NCBI RefSeq assembly: GCF_004769525.1
Contig: NZ_RQFT01000012.1
Location: 566,001-630,000 of the forward strand
Origin: Leptospira bouyouniensis
GTDB lineage: Bacteria; Spirochaetota; Leptospiria; Leptospirales; Leptospiraceae
Length of the DNA stretch: 64,000 nucleotides
Direction: 5' to 3'
This document shows positions 1 to 10,894 of the stretch, one piece after another; position 1 is the stretch's first letter, and each line of letters begins with the position of its first letter. The notes beneath the pieces are model-generated. The model was not told the DNA's origin and made no database searches. It was given only the letters and a program-made list of their open reading frames with translations. A program made the position numbers and the translations under genes.

Positions 1-489
1 GTTGTTCTCCCTCAGTATGTGAAACAAGAACTGGGTCTTGGGGAACTTGCACGTGGGTCGGTCCTTGTATTCCTCGGTCCAGGTTTATTCCTTGGCGGAA
101 TCCTCACAATCCTCTTCCATCACCTCGAACGAAAGGGTTTGGTTTTACTATCCGTGTTTGCATGTTCTTCTGTTTTCTTTTTGGGATTTATCCCTTTTTA
201 TGATGCAAGGGCGACTTCGTTTTTTTTGTTTTGTTTTGGAGTATCCGGTGGAATCCTTTCTAGCCTTATGCCTGCCATTTTACAAAAACGCGCAGAAGAT
301 GGACTCCGAGGTAGGATCCTTTCCCTATATACCGTGTGTTTCCAATTCACTCCAGCAGTTTCTGGTTTTTTTGCAAGTGTCATGAGTGACCATGCGGGAA
401 GTTTTTGGACCTTCATTGGTTTTGGACTAAGTTTTCTTTTGATTTCTTTGTTTTCCTTCCTGAGGTATACGGAATTACGTCAAAGTTAA
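1..489 (+). CDS. MFS-type transporter, C-terminal part (5' end outside window)
   Basis: The reading frame is open from the first base, so the gene starts upstream. About 162 residues are visible, with roughly five hydrophobic segments separated by short basic loops. The loop after 'PAILQKR' and the motif '[27 protein letters not shown]' (around bases 303-385) resemble the cytoplasmic loop and helix of the C-terminal half of major facilitator transporters of the enterobactin-exporter/DHA type ('RGRv.sl...'). The substrate cannot be inferred. It lies 49 bases upstream of alaS in the same direction. The gap carries a weak hairpin (TTGCC...GGCAA around 501-516) without a T-run. Confidence 0.7.
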   Translation, partial: VVLPQYVKQELGLGELARGSVLVFLGPGLFLGGILTILFHHLERKGLVLLSVFACSSVFFLGFIPFYDARATSFFLFCFGVSGGILSSLMPAILQKRAEDGLRGRILSLYTVCFQFTPAVSGFFASVMSDHAGSFWTFIGFGLSFLLISLFSFLRYTELRQS

Positions 490-538
490 TTTCGAATTTC
501 CTTGCCCTAGGAGGCAAATCCGATTTCCGTGTAAGTGT

Positions 539-3298
539 ATGAAGTTCAAATCGGTCCAAGAAATCGCAAGGTTGTACACGAACTATTTCCAAGAGAAAGG
601 GCACACAATTGTGCCATCTTCTAGCCTCATCCCAAAAGGGGATCCCACATTATTATTTACCACTGCAGGTATGGTGCAGTTCAAACCACTCTTCACTGGG
701 GCTGTAGAATTACCATACACAAGGGCTGCCTCCATTCAAAAATGTGTTCGTACCACTGATTTGGAAGTTGTCGGTAAAACAGAAAGGCATTGTACATTTT
801 TTGAAATGTTAGGAAATTTTTCCTTTGGTGATTATTTTAAAAAAGAAGCCATCGAATACGCGTTAGATTTTTCCTTAAACAAATTAGAAATTCCAAAAGA
901 TAAAATTTGGGTCACAATTTACTTAGATGATGATGAAGCTAAAAAGATTTGGATGGATGCCGGGATTCCTGAAGAACGAATTGTAAGGCTTGGAAAAAAA
1001 GATAATTTTTGGGGCCCTGCTGGTGACAGTGGTGCCTGTGGTCCTTGTTCGGAATTGTATTTGGATAGGGGGCCAGAAAAAGGAGGCCCTAATTGTGGCA
1101 ACAACCCCAATTGCAAACCTGGTTGTGATTGTGATCGTTACTTAGAGTATTGGAATTTAGTTTTTAACCAATTCAACCAAACGGTTTCGGGGGAATTACT
1201 CCCTTTGAAACAAACTGGGATTGATACAGGTTCCGGTCTTGAACGTGTGGCCATGTTATTACAAGAAGTAGACTCGGTGTATGATACCGATGAGTTAAAG
1301 TCCATCATCAAACAAATTGAAACCCTTTCTGGTTATAAATATGACGAAACCACCAAACAATCGTTTCGTGTGATTACTGACCATTCTCGTTCTGTATTTT
1401 TTTCACTTGGTGATGGGATTTACCCAGACCGTACGGGGCGTGGGTATGTGATCCGCCGTCTCATTAGGCGTGCTTCCCTTTTTGCCAGAAAACTTGGAAT
1501 CCACGAACCATTTTTATACAAATTGGTTAGCACATTAAAGGATTTGTATTCGGTCCGTTACCCCGAATTAAAAGACAAAGCAAAAGACATCGAATCTATC
1601 TTCAAAAAAGAAGAAGAACTATTCCTTCATACACTTGAAGTGGGCCTTGAGGAATTAGAATCGGTTTTAGACCATCTGAAAAAAGAAAAACAAACAGTTG
1701 TTACAGGAAAAGAAGGGTTCCGTTTATATTCTACTTATGGGTTCCCAAGAGAGATGACAAAGGAACTTGTCGAAGAACGAGGGTTTTCTTTTGACGACAA
1801 AGGATTTGAAGAGGAATTGGAAAAAGACCGAGACTTGTCACGTGCAAGTTGGAAAGGAAAAAAAATCCAATACCTGACTGGTCTTACCGTTTCTCCTGAA
1901 TTAAAAACAGAATTTTTAGGTTATACGGAATCAAAATCGAAATCAAAGGTCCTTTATTTGTTTGTGGATGGAAAATCCGTTCCGTCTGCCAAACAAGGGG
2001 AAGAGGCCGTGATTGTTCTCGACAAAACTCCTTTTTATGCAGAAGGCGGTGGTCAGATTGGTGACACTGGTTACTTAAAAAAAGAAGGTTTCCAATTCCA
2101 GGTCCAAGATACTCAAAAAGAAAATGATACATTCTTACATATGGGAATGATTTTAAAAGGAAATCTTTCTGTGGGTGAGGTCGTCGATTCTGAAATTGAA
2201 GTGGAACGTAGACAAAATCTAGCAAACCATCACTCCGGCACACATTTGTTAAATGGTGCACTCCGAAGGATTCTTGGAACTCATGTGTCTCAAAAAGGAT
2301 CCATCGTATCATCTGATTACTTACGATTTGATTTTTCTCATCCGAAAGCTCTCTCCAAGGAAGAAATCATCCAAATAGAAACAGATGTCAACGAAGCTGT
2401 AAACCAAGAGATCCCAGTCAAAACTGAAGTATTGAGTCTTGACGAGGCCAAAGGGTCGGGTGCCCTTTCTATGTTTGATGAAAAATATGGAAGTGTTGTC
2501 CGAGTGATTTCAATGGGTGATAAATCCAAAGAATTTTGCGGGGGGACTCATGTATCCAATACCAAAGAGATTGGATTTTTTGCCATCGTGAAAGAAGGAA
2601 GCCCTGGAGCAGGTAACAGAAGGATTGAAGCAATTTGTGGTGAATCTGTTGTGAGTTATTTTTTACACCAATTCCAAACCTTGGCATCCAAAATTGAAAC
2701 CCATAACTTAACCACAAAAGAAACGTTTGGTGACCTAAAAGAATATGGAATTACAAAAGAGGTTCCGTCTCCAGAATCATTACAATCGATGTTTCTTCGA
2801 GAGGGTAAAGGGATCGTAACTCGGCTTCGCAAACTTCGGGAAGAATTAGAGAATGAATTGGACGAGAAGTCCAGTGCTCTTTTCAAAGCCAAAAAGAAGA
2901 GGGAACAAGAAAATTTTCAAATGAATCCTGAACTTGTGGATGGATTGTTACAAAAAGCACACAAGTTCCCGAAAGGCAAGGTGGTGACAGAATTGTTTCC
3001 TTCTGTAGATGCAAAGTCTCTTAAAGATTTAGCGGACTCACTCAAAGCCAAGGAACCAGAAATACTATGTTTGTTTGGAACAACGGAAGGGGAAACATCT
3101 ACCCTTGTATTTATGTGTAATAAGGTTTTGAATGAACGTGGGATCCACTGTGGAGATATGCTCAAAGAAACCTTAGTTATGTTAGATGGGAAAGGTGGCG
3201 GACGACCAGATATGGCTCAAGGTGGTGGTAAAAAACCTGAATCCGTTGCCAAGTCATTGGAGTTTGCCCTTTCCCTTGCAAAAACAAAATTATCGTAA
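539..3298 (+). CDS. alaS: Alanine--tRNA ligase
   Basis: Cytoplasmic class II synthetase that charges tRNA-Ala and hydrolyses mischarged Ser/Gly. It has 919 residues, slightly longer than the E. coli enzyme (876). The N-terminal catalytic core is intact ('[14 protein letters not shown]', '[18 protein letters not shown]'). A Cys-rich insertion '[20 protein letters not shown]' lies near residue 185-205, as in some other bacterial AlaRS. The editing domain has the zinc ligands H565/H569 ('HHSGTHLL') and C667/H671 ('CGGTH'). The C-terminal part is DHHA1-like with a Gly-rich '[15 protein letters not shown]'. The ATG at 539 is the only plausible start; the AGGAGG at about 510 is too far away to be its ribosome site. 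yajQ follows 20 bases downstream. Confidence 0.98.
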   Translation: MKFKSVQEIARLYTNYFQEKGHTIVPSSSLIPKGDPTLLFTTAGMVQFKPLFTGAVELPYTRAASIQKCVRTTDLEVVGKTERHCTFFEMLGNFSFGDYFKKEAIEYALDFSLNKLEIPKDKIWVTIYLDDDEAKKIWMDAGIPEERIVRLGKKDNFWGPAGDSGACGPCSELYLDRGPEKGGPNCGNNPNCKPGCDCDRYLEYWNLVFNQFNQTVSGELLPLKQTGIDTGSGLERVAMLLQEVDSVYDTDELKSIIKQIETLSGYKYDETTKQSFRVITDHSRSVFFSLGDGIYPDRTGRGYVIRRLIRRASLFARKLGIHEPFLYKLVSTLKDLYSVRYPELKDKAKDIESIFKKEEELFLHTLEVGLEELESVLDHLKKEKQTVVTGKEGFRLYSTYGFPREMTKELVEERGFSFDDKGFEEELEKDRDLSRASWKGKKIQYLTGLTVSPELKTEFLGYTESKSKSKVLYLFVDGKSVPSAKQGEEAVIVLDKTPFYAEGGGQIGDTGYLKKEGFQFQVQDTQKENDTFLHMGMILKGNLSVGEVVDSEIEVERRQNLANHHSGTHLLNGALRRILGTHVSQKGSIVSSDYLRFDFSHPKALSKEEIIQIETDVNEAVNQEIPVKTEVLSLDEAKGSGALSMFDEKYGSVVRVISMGDKSKEFCGGTHVSNTKEIGFFAIVKEGSPGAGNRRIEAICGESVVSYFLHQFQTLASKIETHNLTTKETFGDLKEYGITKEVPSPESLQSMFLREGKGIVTRLRKLREELENELDEKSSALFKAKKKREQENFQMNPELVDGLLQKAHKFPKGKVVTELFPSVDAKSLKDLADSLKAKEPEILCLFGTTEGETSTLVFMCNKVLNERGIHCGDMLKETLVMLDGKGGGRPDMAQGGGKKPESVAKSLEFALSLAKTKLS

Positions 3299-3318
3299 TA
3301 AGAATTTGGAGAATCAAA

Positions 3319-3816
3319 ATGGCACAAGACCCTTCCTTTGACATTGTATCGAAACTCGATCGACCTGAATTACAAAACGCGGTCTCCCAAGCAATGACGG
3401 AGATCCAAACACGTTTTGATTTTAAAGGATCCAATTCCGAAATTAAAATCACAGACGATCAGTTGGTATTAACTTCTGAAAACGAAATCAAACTTAAACA
3501 AGTGATTGATGTCCTTACGACCAAAATGGCAAAACGGGGGATCAGCCTCAAAGCCTTTGATTTTGATTCCAAAATAGAAGCGGCCACAGGGCAAACGGTT
3601 CGGATGAAGGTGAAAATCCAGAATGGATTGGACAAAGAACAAACCAAACAAATCACAACCCTCATCAAAGACCAAAAATTAAAAGTGCAAGCAACGATCC
3701 AAGGGGATTCGGTGCGAGTGGTGGGCAAAAAGAAGGACGATTTGCAGGAAGTGATGGCAGCGATCCGCAATGCAAATTTTAATTTTGATGCCAATTTTAC
3801 GAACTTTAAAGGATAA
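3319..3816 (+). CDS. YajQ-family (UPF0234/DUF520) nucleotide-binding protein
   Basis: 165 residues, normal family length. The N-terminus 'DPSFDIVSKLDRPELQNAV' and the motif 'TRFDFKGS' are the hallmark of YajQ/DUF520 proteins. The C-terminal half shows the second repeat, with 'KVQATIQGDSVRVVGKKKDD'. Family members bind nucleotides, and some bind c-di-GMP (Xanthomonas XC_3703). Whether this one does cannot be told from sequence. The start is supported by GGAG eight bases upstream of the ATG. It sits 20 bases after alaS and is probably co-transcribed with it. Confidence 0.93.
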   Translation: MAQDPSFDIVSKLDRPELQNAVSQAMTEIQTRFDFKGSNSEIKITDDQLVLTSENEIKLKQVIDVLTTKMAKRGISLKAFDFDSKIEAATGQTVRMKVKIQNGLDKEQTKQITTLIKDQKLKVQATIQGDSVRVVGKKKDDLQEVMAAIRNANFNFDANFTNFKG

Positions 3817-3893
3817 TTTCTGACAGAATAGAAAGCTTCTCTCGCTTCCAATTTTTTTCTGTCTATGTCTCGAAACCTTCCGATATTTCCCGT

Positions 3894-6800
3894 ATGGACC
3901 CTAAAAAATCCGTATGGGGATGGACTTTGCCTAGAAAAGATTTCCTCCCGTATTTATTCGTATTTTCTGGAGTATTTTTACTGTTATCCCTTTTTTCCTT
4001 CCAAGAAGGAGAGGATGGGTCACTTTTCAATTGGTTTGGAAGGCTTGGGCATTATATCGCTCTCACCCTTTTTTACTTACTTGGAAAAGCTTCCTTTTTA
4101 CTCGCTGGGTTCGTTTTGCTTTTGGGTGTCCTTTCTCTTAGAAACCCTGAATTTGATAGTTTGAGTAAGGCATTATTTTTTCCTCTATTTCTCATCGCTA
4201 CCACTGTGAGTTTGAACTTACTGGAAACTCCGATGGGCCATGTCGGAGATAGTGGTGGGATCCTCGGCCAATTTTTTTCTTGGATTTTTTCTTATCTCTT
4301 TGGAGAGACAGGGCGTGTCCTTGTTGTTTTTTTTCTGTATTTATACTTTGCCGTGATTTGGTTGGAAGACGGGGCTTGGTCTTATACCTTTTCTACCATC
4401 CATTCCGTTTCTGAAAAATTATATCACCTCATGGGAGGAAGGAAAGAGTTCCCTCATCTCAAACTACCTTCCTTTATGGAATCAGTTGTGTCCACACGCC
4501 GTGCGCCTGAAGCGGACGTGAAACAAAAAAATTGGTTCCAAGTGCAAACAGAAGAAGAGTCCAAAGAAGATTTGGCTCATCATTTTTGGAATGTAGTCGC
4601 AAAGGAAAATTTGAAAAACCCAGAAGGTACAAAAACTACCTCGTCTTTTTCATCCAATGGAGTTTGGGACAAAGAATCTGCTCTGTCCGATACACACAAG
4701 TTGGCTCAATCGGCAAAACAAAATTTAACATCGGTTCGCTTCCAAAATACAAATCATTTTGGCGGTTTTTTTGATGCATCAGAAACTGTATTTCGTTTCC
4801 AAAAACAAAATGGAAGCCATCCCTTTGTGGAGTCAGGACAAAAAGAATCCAAACCCCGCGTCCAACTCACAGACAAACGCAAAGAGGTGGAATCGGGAAA
4901 CGAAGGTTTCCAATCCTTTGATGAAGGAAAAGAAGAGGACCGAGAATCCAAAATCATTTTCCAATTCCCCGAAGCAAAATGGAAACCAAAACTCGAACCT
5001 ACTTTGGCTCTTGATGAATTGGAACTTCCCAAACTAAATCCAATTAAATCCGCGTTAGGTGAAAATCCATTTCCTTTTGCAAAACGTAATTTGGATTCGT
5101 TTCCCCTTGCAGCTGACACGTCTGATTGGGTAGATTCTGAAGTGAATCCCGATGGATACGAACTCAAAGAAACGCAAAAAATATATATCGAAAGTGAGTT
5201 TGAGGAGGAGACGGAAGCAGAAGAAAATTCTCCAACAATTACCATCCCGATCCCAGAATCGGTACGTTTGTCACTAGTGGAAGAAACTGGTTTTGAAACA
5301 GATACATTCGATCTTTCCGATGATGAAGAAACAGACTCCTCTTCGTTAGAGGGAAATGAATTTGAGTTTGAAGAAGAAACATTGGAAACATTAGCAGTGG
5401 AAGAATCATCTCCGATGGTTCGTTCCAATTTAAGCGCTGGCAATTTCGGTAAGAAAAAACAACCTCCAAAAGACACGAAAGAACAGCAAGAACTCATGTT
5501 TGGTTCCATGGTACCAAAACCCAAATTGAAAAAAGGGAAATATTATATTTCTCCTAGGTTACTTGCGTCCCACCAAGTGCCTGTCGCCAATATTTTAAAA
5601 AATGATTCAGAACTCGACCTGATCGCCAAAAAAATCGAAGAGTCCACAGGTCACTTCGGCATTGAATCAAAGGTCATCACCAAAGAACGAGGACCAATCA
5701 TCACTCGTTACGAAATCACTATTCCAAACGGAATCAAATTGAACCGAATTGTTTCCTTATCCGATGAGATCAGAGCCTACCTCGAAGTGAAAAATATCCG
5801 GATTGTAGCACCTATCCCTGGTAAGGCGTCCATTGGAATTGAAGTTCCAAACCGAGTGCGAGAAGATGTGTTTTTATCAGAAATCTTAAAAGACACCATC
5901 CTCCAACAAAAAGCGAAAGACCTTTCGATTTGTATTGGTAAGGATATTTCTGGAAAACTAGTGATGATTGATATCGCCAAACTTCCACACTTACTTGTCG
6001 CAGGGACAACGGGATCAGGAAAGTCGGTGAGTATCAATGCAATGATCACAAGCCTGATCTGTACTCGTTCTCCTGAAGAAGTGAGATTTATCATGATCGA
6101 TCCAAAGATGGTGGAGATGACCCTTTACGAAGGAATCCCTCATCTACTGATGCCTGTCATCACCGATCCAAAAAAAGCAACAAAGGCATTGTCATGGGCC
6201 ATCCAAGAGATGGAGAGTCGTTACCAAATGATTTCCCAATTGAAAAGTCGGGACTTTAAAAGTTTCAATGAAAAGGTAGAGGAATATGCCCATGCCAAAG
6301 GGTTCCAAAAACTCCCATACATCGTGATCTTCATTGATGAGCTTGCGGACCTCATGATGGTTTCTGGGAAAGATTTAGAAGAACAAATCCAACGTATTTC
6401 CCAAAAAGCAAGGGCAGTGGGAATCCATTTGGTCATGGCAACACAAAGGCCATCGGTGGATGTAATCACTGGGGTCATCAAAGCAAACTGCCCAGCTCGT
6501 GTTGCCTTCCAAGTGGCTCAAAAAACAGATTCACGTACGATCCTTGATACCAGTGGGGCCGAAACCTTACTGGGAAAAGGGGACTTTTTATACCGTTCGC
6601 CGACATCGAGTGACCTCATGCGGATCCAAGCTCCTTACATTGAAGAGAAGGAAATTGATTCCATTGTCGAAGAGGCGAAAAAGCAAGGGGCTCCCGCATA
6701 TGTGGAAATGAACTGGGACGATGAAACGAATATCGAAATGGCCTCTGATGAAGATGAAGAACTCTTCGATGAAGCTTGGAATATTGTCGTGACCGAAAAA

Positions 6801-6941
6801 AAAGCCAGTGCGAGTTATTTGCAACGTAGGATGAGGATTGGATACAACAAAGCGGCAAGGCTTATGGAACTCATGGAAATGAGGGGTTATGTTTCTCCGC
6901 AAGTCGGGGCAAAACCTCGGGAAATCTTACGTTCAGCGTAA
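3894..6941 (+). CDS. ftsK: DNA translocase FtsK
   Basis: 1015-residue septal DNA pump that moves chromosome termini through the closing septum. Four hydrophobic segments in the first ~160 residues anchor it. Residues ~200-540 form a long acidic, Ser/Glu-rich linker typical of FtsK. The motor domain has Walker A 'GTTGSGKS' (K710), Walker B '[11 protein letters not shown]' (D815) and '[16 protein letters not shown]'. The C-terminal ~65 residues ('[20 protein letters not shown]') are the gamma winged-helix domain that reads KOPS sites. It is complete. The ATG at 3894 gives a short basic cytoplasmic start before the first membrane helix. lolA follows 40 bases later. Confidence 0.97.
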   Translation: MDPKKSVWGWTLPRKDFLPYLFVFSGVFLLLSLFSFQEGEDGSLFNWFGRLGHYIALTLFYLLGKASFLLAGFVLLLGVLSLRNPEFDSLSKALFFPLFLIATTVSLNLLETPMGHVGDSGGILGQFFSWIFSYLFGETGRVLVVFFLYLYFAVIWLEDGAWSYTFSTIHSVSEKLYHLMGGRKEFPHLKLPSFMESVVSTRRAPEADVKQKNWFQVQTEEESKEDLAHHFWNVVAKENLKNPEGTKTTSSFSSNGVWDKESALSDTHKLAQSAKQNLTSVRFQNTNHFGGFFDASETVFRFQKQNGSHPFVESGQKESKPRVQLTDKRKEVESGNEGFQSFDEGKEEDRESKIIFQFPEAKWKPKLEPTLALDELELPKLNPIKSALGENPFPFAKRNLDSFPLAADTSDWVDSEVNPDGYELKETQKIYIESEFEEETEAEENSPTITIPIPESVRLSLVEETGFETDTFDLSDDEETDSSSLEGNEFEFEEETLETLAVEESSPMVRSNLSAGNFGKKKQPPKDTKEQQELMFGSMVPKPKLKKGKYYISPRLLASHQVPVANILKNDSELDLIAKKIEESTGHFGIESKVITKERGPIITRYEITIPNGIKLNRIVSLSDEIRAYLEVKNIRIVAPIPGKASIGIEVPNRVREDVFLSEILKDTILQQKAKDLSICIGKDISGKLVMIDIAKLPHLLVAGTTGSGKSVSINAMITSLICTRSPEEVRFIMIDPKMVEMTLYEGIPHLLMPVITDPKKATKALSWAIQEMESRYQMISQLKSRDFKSFNEKVEEYAHAKGFQKLPYIVIFIDELADLMMVSGKDLEEQIQRISQKARAVGIHLVMATQRPSVDVITGVIKANCPARVAFQVAQKTDSRTILDTSGAETLLGKGDFLYRSPTSSDLMRIQAPYIEEKEIDSIVEEAKKQGAPAYVEMNWDDETNIEMASDEDEELFDEAWNIVVTEKKASASYLQRRMRIGYNKAARLMELMEMRGYVSPQVGAKPREILRSA

Positions 6942-6981
6942 ATCATCGACAAGAGAAGTTTGTCTGAAAAACTGGGAATCT

Positions 6982-7683
6982 ATGAAAGTATGGATCGGAT
7001 TTTTGTTACTTGTTTTGGGAGTTTCTTTGGAGGCCCAAACAAGTCCGGCTCACAATTGGCATTCCCCTTCGGAAGTAGTCAAAAAGATCAAAAAAAACTT
7101 CAGCGAAATCAATTCGTATTCGGCTGATTTTCTCATCAAAACGGAAGACAACAAAAAAGAAAAACAGATGCGTGGGAAATGTTTCTACAAACGCCCCGGA
7201 AAAATTCGTTATAACTTTGCTGAGCCAGAAGGTGACGAAATTGTTTCCGATGGAAAAACCCTCCATATCTTTATCAAACGTTTAGGTGCAGTTGGCAAAC
7301 AAGACCTTACCCTTGATCGTAAAAATTCCTCAGGTCCTATCTTTACGACAAACAGTCCCGATGGTCTAAACCGTCTCTTTCGAAAATACCATTATAAATT
7401 TGATACCATCGAACAGCCTCGTTCTGTCGGTGATGCTACAAAATACTTCGTTCTCGATCTCGACCAAAGGGAAAAAATTGGTGGGTTTGAAAAGATGAAA
7501 CTCTTCGTGGATTCAGAATCTTACTTAATTAAAAAAGCAGTGGCGACCGATGGTCGTGGCAAAGTCACAACGATAACATTTTCAAATATCAATTTTTCGG
7601 AAGAAATCCAAGATGGAGTTTTCAATTTTCATATGAGCGGGAACGCGAAGATTGTCAACAACCCACTTGTCTCTGAGAACTAA
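6982..7683 (+). CDS. LolA-like periplasmic outer-membrane lipoprotein carrier
   Basis: 233 residues from the chosen ATG, which begins directly with a signal peptide ('[19 protein letters not shown]'). The frame is open further upstream to 6889, but that extension overlaps ftsK and lacks signal-peptide character. The mature part matches the LolA/LolB fold family: '[10 protein letters not shown]', '[34 protein letters not shown]' and '[22 protein letters not shown]'. LolA carries lipoproteins across the periplasm, which fits the many lipoproteins of this organism. It lies between ftsK and a rodZ-like gene in the same transcription unit. Assignment as the true LolA rather than a paralogue is likely but not proved. 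Confidence 0.85.
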   Translation: MKVWIGFLLLVLGVSLEAQTSPAHNWHSPSEVVKKIKKNFSEINSYSADFLIKTEDNKKEKQMRGKCFYKRPGKIRYNFAEPEGDEIVSDGKTLHIFIKRLGAVGKQDLTLDRKNSSGPIFTTNSPDGLNRLFRKYHYKFDTIEQPRSVGDATKYFVLDLDQREKIGGFEKMKLFVDSESYLIKKAVATDGRGKVTTITFSNINFSEEIQDGVFNFHMSGNAKIVNNPLVSEN

Positions 7684-7701
7684 ACCTAAGAGGAGTTCAT
7701 T

Positions 7702-8802
7702 TTGAATACAAAACGAGTTGGTCAGATCCTAAGAGAAGCAAGAGAAGACAAAAAACTTTCTGTGAAAGATGTCGCAAAAGAAACAAACATTGCGGCCAAA
7801 TACATCATCGCTTTGGAAACGGAAGATTATTCTCAGTTCCCAGCCGAAACCTTTGCTCTTGGTTTTTTAAAAAATTATGCCAGTTATTTAAAATTGGATA
7901 CTGCGATGTTACTCAATTTATATCGCGGGGAACAAATTGAAGAATCACAAGCACCTCTTGAAGAACTCACTCGTCCGACAACCACTCCATTTAGTTTAGA
8001 CCGCAATAAAATCATAAGCCTTGTTTCCCTCTTTTTGTTTGTGATCTCGGCGTATATCATCTACATCAGTTTTGAAGATTCAGGTTCTGTTTCCATGGAT
8101 GAAGACAACACTGAGGTGAGCCAAAGTGTTGAACCGACGAGTAGTTCAGACATTCCTTCTGGTATCAATTTTGTATCCCAAAGTGTTCCTGAAAATGCAA
8201 GTGTACCGTTTATCCTCACGGAAGACCGTGGTGTGAGTTTTAGTGTGAACAACCAACAGTGTAAGATGTTTATCAAAGGTGTTTCCAATGGAAAAGCAAA
8301 CCTCGGATTCAATATTTTCCCTGAAAAAAATGTATATTTTTTCCAAACGGCAGAAGGGGAAGAAACCATCCTTTCTTATAAAATAGAAGAACTTTCCTCA
8401 CTTCGTCGTGATATCCGAGTGGTGACACAAGCTGTGACAGAAAAATCAGCGAAAGTCCTTGTGACTTTAAAAGAAGAAAGGGAAGGGGTTGCTGTGAAAT
8501 CTCCTGTAGGAGATGTTCCTATCCAAGTAACACTGTTTTTCTCTAAACCAAGTTACGTTGAATTTGTATTAGATGGTCAAATGGGCGAACGAGGACTTGT
8601 TTCTGCGGGTGAAGTAAAACACTTAGAAGCCCGTGATAGACTCGAAATCAAAGTTGGGGATGGTGGGGCAGTGGAGATGGTGCAAAATGGAAAAGAACGA
8701 GTGGTTCTCGGGAAACCAGGAAAACTTGTGAAAAAAATCTTTATTCGCAAACCAAATCCATACGACTCCACTCAGTCCATTATTGGAGAGTTAGGCGAAT
8801 AA
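7702..8802 (+). CDS. RodZ-like helix-turn-helix membrane protein
   Basis: 366 residues. The TTG start at 7702 is chosen because AGGAG lies six bases upstream (7691-7695). Residues ~5-70 form a Cro/RodZ-type HTH ('[24 protein letters not shown]...YIIALE'). One membrane helix follows near residues 95-115 ('[21 protein letters not shown]'). The rest is a periplasmic beta-rich part resembling the DUF4115 region of RodZ. RodZ links MreB to the membrane and to wall synthesis. The neighbourhood (HTH protein, then rimO, then pgsA) recalls the rodZ/ymfM-pgsA order of other bacteria. A transcriptional role is less likely because the protein is membrane-anchored. Confidence 0.8.
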   Translation: MNTKRVGQILREAREDKKLSVKDVAKETNIAAKYIIALETEDYSQFPAETFALGFLKNYASYLKLDTAMLLNLYRGEQIEESQAPLEELTRPTTTPFSLDRNKIISLVSLFLFVISAYIIYISFEDSGSVSMDEDNTEVSQSVEPTSSSDIPSGINFVSQSVPENASVPFILTEDRGVSFSVNNQQCKMFIKGVSNGKANLGFNIFPEKNVYFFQTAEGEETILSYKIEELSSLRRDIRVVTQAVTEKSAKVLVTLKEEREGVAVKSPVGDVPIQVTLFFSKPSYVEFVLDGQMGERGLVSAGEVKHLEARDRLEIKVGDGGAVEMVQNGKERVVLGKPGKLVKKIFIRKPNPYDSTQSIIGELGE

Positions 8803-10148
8803 TGCCAAAACAAAAGGACAAAACGGAAGTGACACCAAAGTCGTTTTTCATTACAACCTTAGGTTGTCCGAAAAACACGGTGGACTCAATGGCAATGCAC
8901 CAGTCCTTATTAAAAGAAGGACTACTCCCAGCTGCAGACCCAGAAGCCAGTGATTTTCACTTAGTGAATACTTGTACCTTTATCCAAGATGCTACAAAAG
9001 AAACCATCCAAACCATCCTTGATTCCATTGATATCAAAAAGAAAAACAAACAAAAGTTAGTTGTCGTTGGCTGTTTTGCGGAACGTGCAGGAAAGGAAAT
9101 CTCTGCTGACCTTCCAGAAGTGGACCTTCATTTTGGTACAGGAAAGTATGACAAAGCAGGGGAAATCCTTCGAAACACCTTCCCACTCGACTTCAAAGAC
9201 TTAACAGAATTCAATGAAGACCTTTTGGAAAGATTAAAAACTTCGAAAGGCATTGAAAACTATTCCAAACCATATTCCTACGTGAAAATCTCTGATGGAT
9301 GTAACCGAGGTTGCCATTTTTGTATCATTCCCAATTTACGTGGGAAGTACAGGGACACAGACATCAATGATGTCTTAGAACAAACGAAACTTGCGATCAA
9401 AGCTGGTTCGAAAGAAATCTGCCTTGTTTCCCAAGACACTGTTTTTTATGGCAAGGACACAGACAAACTCATGGACTTGGTTCGCTCTGTGGCGGCGGTC
9501 GAGGGACTTGAAATATTGAGACTCCTCTATTTGTATCCAGATAAAAAAACTGAAAAGTTACTCGATCTGTACCGAGAAATTCCTAAAATTGCCCCGTATT
9601 TGGAAAGCCCATTGCAACATGTTTCCAAATCCGTTTTAAAATCTATGAACCGCACGGGCGATTATGAATTCTTTAAATCTCTTTTCCAAAAAGCAAGGGA
9701 CATCCGACCTGATTTAGAAATCCGCACTTCCTTCATCCTTGGGTTTCCTGGAGAAACCATGGAAGATGTCGAAGAGATCATTCGTTTTGTGGAAGATGTG
9801 AAACCGGAAAAGGTAAATCTTTTTCCTTATTCACCACAAGACGGAACCAAAGGGGCAACGATGGAAGGACAACTGAAAGACAAAGAGATTGCACGCCGTG
9901 TGAATCTAGTCCGTGATGCCTATCTTGGAACCTTAAAATCCATCCACCAAAACCGAATAGGCAAAGTATACTCTTGTGTCGTAGATGAAGTGTTAGACGA
10001 AGGAGCCATTGTCCGACGCCTACAAGATGCGCCAGAAATTGATGAAGTTGTGTATGTGGAAGAAAAAGGATTAAAAGTCGGCCAATTTGGAAAGGTCAGA
10101 GTGGATTCTTTTTACGAACTGGATATGTCAGGGACTTGGGTGGTTTAG
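8802..10148 (+). CDS. rimO: Ribosomal protein uS12 methylthiotransferase RimO
   Basis: 448-residue radical-SAM enzyme that methylthiolates an Asp of ribosomal protein S12. The N-terminal MTTase domain has the three [4Fe-4S] cysteines C22 ('TLGCPKNTVDS'), C58 ('VNTCTFI') and C91 ('VVGCFAE'). The radical-SAM motif is C167-x3-C171-x2-C174 ('CNRGCHFC'). A TRAM domain closes the protein ('GAIVRRLQDAPEIDEVVYVE'). 'CPKN.VDS' and 'DGCNRGCHFC.IP..RGKYR' separate RimO from MiaB. The ATG overlaps the rodZ-like stop by one base (TAATG), so translation is probably coupled. Confidence 0.97.
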   Translation: MPKQKDKTEVTPKSFFITTLGCPKNTVDSMAMHQSLLKEGLLPAADPEASDFHLVNTCTFIQDATKETIQTILDSIDIKKKNKQKLVVVGCFAERAGKEISADLPEVDLHFGTGKYDKAGEILRNTFPLDFKDLTEFNEDLLERLKTSKGIENYSKPYSYVKISDGCNRGCHFCIIPNLRGKYRDTDINDVLEQTKLAIKAGSKEICLVSQDTVFYGKDTDKLMDLVRSVAAVEGLEILRLLYLYPDKKTEKLLDLYREIPKIAPYLESPLQHVSKSVLKSMNRTGDYEFFKSLFQKARDIRPDLEIRTSFILGFPGETMEDVEEIIRFVEDVKPEKVNLFPYSPQDGTKGATMEGQLKDKEIARRVNLVRDAYLGTLKSIHQNRIGKVYSCVVDEVLDEGAIVRRLQDAPEIDEVVYVEEKGLKVGQFGKVRVDSFYELDMSGTWVV

Positions 10149-10894
10149 TGGAAGATTGGAAAACCATTGCCAATATCCCAAACCTACTAACGGTCCTTAG
10201 GGTTCTTGCTTTACCGTTTTTTATTTTTGCCCTATTCCAAAAAGAATGGGAATACCAGATCTTTGCCTTTGTCATTTTTGCACTTGCATCCCTAACTGAT
10301 TTGGTTGATGGGTATCTGGCACGAAAATGGAACCAACAAACTGAATTTGGAAAATTTTTAGACCCACTTGCTGATAAATTTTTAGTCATTGGTTGTTTTG
10401 TTACTTTTTTATTCATCCATGAACCCATTGAAGTTTGGATGGTGGTTCTCATTGTAGGGCGGGACATGCTCATCACTTTCCTTCGTTATATTGCGGTTCG
10501 TTCGGGAAATAGTTTGCGTACGACCATGATGGGAAAGGTCAAAACTGCTTTCCAAATGGGTGCAATCCTTATCATTCTCGTTGTGTTTATGCTCATCTCT
10601 GGAAAACGCCGTGCCATGATCAACGAAACCTATGCGATGGGAAAATTGGCTGGGTATTCTACTTTTGAAGTCGCATCGCAACATGCCAACGAGTTTTATA
10701 CAATGGTGAAAACGTCGGAGAATTTAACGTTCAAAGATTTTTTTGATTCCATTGCTTCCTTTGTTCCTTATTTCGGAATGTTATTCACTACTTTTATCAC
10801 TGTGATCTCGGGCCTTCGTTACATTGTTACCAATTATCAACTGTTAACCTTTTCAAATCTCAAAAGGATTTTTTATGACCGCTCCCACAATTAA
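10148..10894 (+). CDS. pgsA: CDP-alcohol phosphatidyltransferase, probable phosphatidylglycerophosphate synthase
   Basis: 248-residue membrane enzyme that transfers a phosphatidyl group from CDP-diacylglycerol to an alcohol, most likely glycerol-3-phosphate. The family motif D-x2-DG-x2-AR-x8-G-x3-D-x3-D is complete ('DLVDGYLARKWNQQTEFGKF' followed by 'LDPLAD'). Several membrane helices follow. The GTG at 10148 shares its G with the rimO TAG stop; a TTG at 10136 is the alternative. The protein is about 50 residues longer than usual PgsA, because a soluble-looking stretch ('NETYAMGKLAGYSTFEVASQ' onward) lies between the last two helices. A different acceptor alcohol cannot be excluded. Confidence 0.85.
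   Translation: MEDWKTIANIPNLLTVLRVLALPFFIFALFQKEWEYQIFAFVIFALASLTDLVDGYLARKWNQQTEFGKFLDPLADKFLVIGCFVTFLFIHEPIEVWMVVLIVGRDMLITFLRYIAVRSGNSLRTTMMGKVKTAFQMGAILIILVVFMLISGKRRAMINETYAMGKLAGYSTFEVASQHANEFYTMVKTSENLTFKDFFDSIASFVPYFGMLFTTFITVISGLRYIVTNYQLLTFSNLKRIFYDRSHN

Noticed and set aside
490..538. T-box or terminator before alaS
   Set aside because: The 49-base gap is too short for a T-box; the small TTGCC/GGCAA hairpin has no T-run.
4754..5524. 256-codon minus-strand ORF inside ftsK
   Set aside because: Ser/Val-rich antisense shadow of the acidic FtsK linker; no start signal, and the plus-strand gene is certain.
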